7,770 nucleotides of DNA from DATKKM01 sp036741795 (GTDB taxonomy: Bacteria > Chloroflexota > Dehalococcoidia > SM23-28-2 > RBG-16-64-32), in the NCBI GenBank assembly GCA_036741795.1, contig DAINRO010000081.1, positions 1-7,770 of the forward strand, given 5' to 3'. Below are positions 5,501 through 7,770 of this stretch, one piece after another; the first letter of the stretch is position 1, and every line of letters starts with the position of its first letter. The position numbers and the translations under genes were made by a program. The notes beneath the pieces are model-generated. The model had not been told where the DNA came from. It worked only from the letters and a program-made list of their open reading frames with translations, and ran no database searches.

Positions 5501-6428
5501 TCTTCGCCGCTCGGGCGATAGCCTCCGGCGTCATCTCGAAGTGCTCCAGCAATTCCTTCCAGGTGCCGCTCGTCCCGTAGCGGTCCCGCATTCCCACGAA
5601 CTCCACCGGGGCCGGCACACTTTCCGCCAGCACCTGCGACACAAGTGATCCAAGCCCACCCAGTACGAAGTGGTCCTCAGCGGTCACGATAGCCCCGGTC
5701 TGGCCCGCCGCCGCTACAATCGCTTCCTTGTCGAACGGCCGCAATGACGACGCGTTCAGCACGCGTGCCTCAACTCCCTCGCCCGCCAACATCTCCGCCG
5801 CCTCCAGCGCCGACACCACCAATTCCCCGCACGCGATAAGCGTCACATCGCCTCCTTCGCGCAGGACAGGCCACTTCCCCAATTCCAGCCGGTACGAATC
5901 GTCGAAAATCACGCTCGTCTTGGGCCGCAACGCCCGTATGTAAAACGGCCCCTCGGTCCGAGCGGCGACCTCGATCGCCTGCTCGCACTCTACGGCGTCG
6001 GCTGGAAACAGCACATTGAAAGTGGGCATGGACAGCATCAGGGCCAGGTCCTCGAGGGCCTGTGCTGAAGCCCCGTCCTCACCTGTGACTATCCCCGCGT
6101 GACTCGCGAACAGCTTCACGTTGGTCCGCGGCTGCGCCACCGCCATTCGCAGTTGATCGAAGCAGTGCCCCGGCGCAAACACCGCGAAGCTGCTGCAGAA
6201 CGCCACTTTTCCGCACGCGGCCAGCCCTGCAGCCACACCGATCATGTTCTGCTCCGCCACACCCACCGGGAAGAACCGCTCGGGAAACTCCTGTCCAAAC
6301 TTCACAGCCGACGTCGAGTACCCCAGGTCCGCGTCCACACAAACGATGTCGAGCCCCTCGCGGGTCAATCGGGCCAGCGTAGAACCCAGTACTTCGCGGG
6401 TAGCTTTTTCGCCGAACGTCTGGACCAC
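5475..6428 (-). CDS. Transketolase C-terminal subunit (pyrimidine-binding and C domains)
   Basis: A 317-residue half-transketolase that pairs with the adjacent N-terminal subunit to form a thiamine-diphosphate enzyme transferring two-carbon ketol units (pentose phosphate pathway or a related reaction). The pyrimidine-binding domain covers about 3-170: Glu59 in GVAEQNM is the conserved acid that activates the cofactor, and FAVFAPGHCFDQLR follows. The signature TGEDGASAQALEDLAL (115-130) has Ala122 where transketolases normally have His. The C-terminal domain covers about 185-310 (VTLIACGELV, SSLRPFDKEAI, AEDHFVLGGLG, DRYGTSGT). Of the two steps, TPP diphosphate binding is left to the other subunit. 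The start is GTG at 6428, the only sensible start before the first conserved motif. Its Shine-Dalgarno is weak (GAGAA about nine bases away), and it begins one codon after the N-subunit stop in the same frame, so it is probably coupled. Being a split deoxyxylulose-phosphate synthase-like enzyme is less likely. Confidence 0.95.
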   Translation of the reverse strand: MVQTFGEKATREVLGSTLARLTREGLDIVCVDADLGYSTSAVKFGQEFPERFFPVGVAEQNMIGVAAGLAACGKVAFCSSFAVFAPGHCFDQLRMAVAQPRTNVKLFASHAGIVTGEDGASAQALEDLALMLSMPTFNVLFPADAVECEQAIEVAARTEGPFYIRALRPKTSVIFDDSYRLELGKWPVLREGGDVTLIACGELVVSALEAAEMLAGEGVEARVLNASSLRPFDKEAIVAAAGQTGAIVTAEDHFVLGGLGSLVSQVLAESVPAPVEFVGMRDRYGTSGTWKELLEHFEMTPEAIARAAKNAIARKSR

Positions 6429-6431
6429 CGG

Positions 6432-7346
6432 TTAGTTCTCAAACCCCAGCTCGCGCAGCCCCTGCGCGAGCTGCTCGTCAGACGGTGCCTTGCCGTGGAA
6501 GTCCGGATTGTTCTCCATGTAGCTCACACCTTTACCCTTCGTCGTCTCGCAGATCAGCGCCGTCGGCTGCCCGGTGTGCGCCTTTGCCTCGGTAAGCGTC
6601 GCGATCAGTTTCTCCAGGTCGTGGCCGTCCGCCACCTCGTACGTCTTCCATCCGAACGCCTGGTACTTCGCGGCCAATGGGTCCAGTTGCATGATGTTCG
6701 TCGTGTGCCCGTCCTCCAACACCCAGCCGCCGGAAGCACCCTCGGGCCGAGACCCGTTGCCAGGGTAGTGGGTACCGTCCGAGTAGCCGTCGTTCTGGAT
6801 GTGGTTCCTGTCCACGATCGCCGTCAGGTTTCCGGCGCGGTGGTGCGCCGCTGACATGATCGCCTCCCATGTCTGGCCCTCCTGGCTGTCACCGTCGGAT
6901 AGGAGGCAGAACACGTGGTAGTCGCGTCCGTCTAGCTTCCCTGCGAGCGCCTGCCCGAGCGAGAACGACAGCCCCATCCCCAGCGCCCCCGCGGACATCT
7001 CCACTCCCGGCGGCTTGTTCATCACGACGTGGCCCTGCAATTTGCCGCCGAGCCTCCGGAACGTCATCAAGTCTTCTTCGGGAAAATACCCCGCGGCGGC
7101 CAGCGTTGAGTAGATCACCGGTGTCGCGTGTCCTTTGCTCATGACGAACCGGTCGCGGTCAGGCCACGCCGGGTTCTGCGGATCGTGCCGCATCACCCCG
7201 AAATAGAGCGCCGTCAGGATCTCGACGCTGGAGAGCGAGCCTCCCGGGTGCCCGGAGTTCACCTGGTGCACCATTCGCAGGATATTGCGCCGCACTCCGC
7301 GGGCAACATCCTTCATTTCGTCGATCGATAGCTTCTGGGCCTGCAA
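6432..7346 (-). CDS. Transketolase N-terminal subunit (thiamine-diphosphate binding domain)
   Basis: A 304-residue half-transketolase providing the diphosphate/metal-binding domain for the enzyme completed by the next gene. Visible motifs are SGHPGGSLSS with conserved His33, KGHATP (71-76), and the thiamine-diphosphate motif from DGDSQEGQ (Asp151, metal ligand) to VDRNHIQNDG (Asn181). GHDL (241-244), the KGKG loop (270-273) and DFHGKAP (282-288) complete the fold. Between residues 187 and about 213 there are some 25 extra residues (including YSDGTHYPGNGS) that ordinary small transketolase N-subunits lack. The TTG start at 7346 is preferred over ATG at 7316 because AGGAG lies five bases upstream of it, while nothing resembling a ribosome site precedes the ATG. 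It is the first gene of the minus-strand operon and has a good promoter directly upstream. Confidence 0.95.
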   Translation of the reverse strand: MQAQKLSIDEMKDVARGVRRNILRMVHQVNSGHPGGSLSSVEILTALYFGVMRHDPQNPAWPDRDRFVMSKGHATPVIYSTLAAAGYFPEEDLMTFRRLGGKLQGHVVMNKPPGVEMSAGALGMGLSFSLGQALAGKLDGRDYHVFCLLSDGDSQEGQTWEAIMSAAHHRAGNLTAIVDRNHIQNDGYSDGTHYPGNGSRPEGASGGWVLEDGHTTNIMQLDPLAAKYQAFGWKTYEVADGHDLEKLIATLTEAKAHTGQPTALICETTKGKGVSYMENNPDFHGKAPSDEQLAQGLRELGFEN

Positions 7347-7351
7347 ATTCG

Positions 7352-7356
7352 CTCCT
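7352..7356 (-). promoter_or_regulatory. Shine-Dalgarno that selects the TTG start of the transketolase N-subunit
   Basis: AGGAG on the minus strand lies five bases before the TTG codon at 7344-7346. The alternative ATG at 7314-7316 has no purine-rich site at a workable distance, so the TTG start, adding ten residues, is preferred. Confidence 0.7.
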
Positions 7357-7363
7357 GAGTCCG

Positions 7364-7391
7364 ATTATAGGCACGCCCCAACGTGCCGCAA
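7364..7391 (-). promoter_or_regulatory. Promoter of the transketolase-CDF operon
   Basis: On the minus strand TATAAT (7369-7364) is a perfect -10 box. Sixteen bases upstream lies TTGCGG (7391-7386), matching the first three positions of the -35 consensus. Transcription would begin near 7356-7360, giving a leader of only 10-14 bases that begins at or just before the AGGAG ribosome site. The position in a 93-base divergent gap ahead of the first operon gene supports it. Only the -10 is strong. Confidence 0.55.
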
Positions 7392-7439
7392 TGCACCTTC
7401 TTGCTTGACCGCATAGCAGGGCACTATCAACCTGAAGGC

Positions 7440-7770
7440 GTGATTGTTGATTTCCACACCCACATCTTCCCCCCGCACGTGCGCGACAACCGCGACGAGT
7501 ACGCCCGCCGCGACCCCACCTTCGCCGAGATGTACACCGACCCAAGGGCGAAGATCGCGACTGCGGAGGACCTGCTCGCAAGCATGGACGAGACGGATGT
7601 AGACGTCAGCGTCGCCCTCGGCTTCGCCTGGGGTGATCACGACGACATCGTCCTCCACAATGACTACCTCCTCGAGGCCGCGGCCGCCGACGACGGCCGC
7701 ATCCTCCCCTTCACGACAGTGAACATGGCCGATCGCCGCGCCCTCGCCGAGATCGATCGCTGTGCCACCG
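7440..7770 (+). CDS. Amidohydrolase family (metal-dependent TIM-barrel hydrolase), 3' partial
   Basis: The first 110 residues of a protein cut by the right edge. It starts MIVDFHTHIFPP, with the HxH metal-ligand pair (His6, His8) on the first barrel strand that defines the amidohydrolase superfamily. It continues with TAEDLLASMDETDVDVSVALGFAWGD and GRILPFTTVNM, matching the amidohydrolase 2 (PF04909) type that includes decarboxylases and C-C or amide hydrolases. Later ligands (His, His, Asp) lie beyond the window, so the reaction cannot be named. The GTG at 7440 is chosen because the family normally begins right at the I-V-D-x-H-x-H strand. The frame is open back to 7371, with other possible starts at 7383 (GTG) and 7401 (TTG), and no well-spaced Shine-Dalgarno is seen for any of them. 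It is divergent from the transketolase operon, with 93 bases between starts. Confidence 0.88.
   Translation, partial: MIVDFHTHIFPPHVRDNRDEYARRDPTFAEMYTDPRAKIATAEDLLASMDETDVDVSVALGFAWGDHDDIVLHNDYLLEAAAADDGRILPFTTVNMADRRALAEIDRCAT

Overview
The window comes from a GC-rich bacterium that uses GTG and TTG starts freely and packs its genes tightly. The accessory genes (PLDc_N/SHOCT, GAP/SfLAP, DUF1269, DUF6325 and SHOCT proteins beside a sulfatase) are of kinds best known from Actinomycetota and Chloroflexota. The split transketolase and the amidohydrolase would suit a Chloroflexota (Dehalococcoidia-like) genome. This placement is inferred from gene content; no marker gene is present.

Region 1, plus strand, 1-4534: a run of six genes reading the same way. 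It begins with the 3' three quarters or more of a large arylsulfatase, cut by the window edge. A small two-helix PLDc_N/SHOCT-like membrane protein follows, then a six-helix GAP/SfLAP-family membrane protein. After a 102-base gap with a strong Shine-Dalgarno comes a tight trio: a DUF1269 protein with a glycine-rich membrane segment, a DUF6325-type soluble relative of it, and a small Q-rich SHOCT protein. Apart from the sulfatase, none has a settled biochemical function. The run contains two SHOCT-like tails and two related DUF1269/DUF6325 proteins, so it looks like a coherent envelope-associated module. It is the best candidate here for an undescribed system.

Region 2, minus strand, 7391-4541: a three-gene operon read right to left. 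It opens with a promoter carrying a perfect TATAAT, a very short leader and a TTG start. The genes are the N-terminal transketolase subunit, the C-terminal transketolase subunit (same frame, separated by only a stop and one codon), and a cation diffusion facilitator (CDF) transporter overlapping the latter by 26 bases. The two transketolase halves should form one thiamine-diphosphate enzyme of the pentose phosphate pathway or a related ketol-transfer reaction. The CDF transporter would export divalent metal. Each of the three has a sequence peculiarity: an insertion in the TPP domain, a missing signature His, and a substituted metal-site Asp.

Region 3, plus strand, 7440-7770: the 5' end of an amidohydrolase (metal-dependent TIM-barrel hydrolase) transcribed divergently from the transketolase operon and cut by the right edge.

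The two operons converge at 4534/4541 with only six bases between stop codons. No RNA genes, CRISPR arrays, insertion sequences or long repeats were seen, and no stretch over 300 bases lacks a gene.
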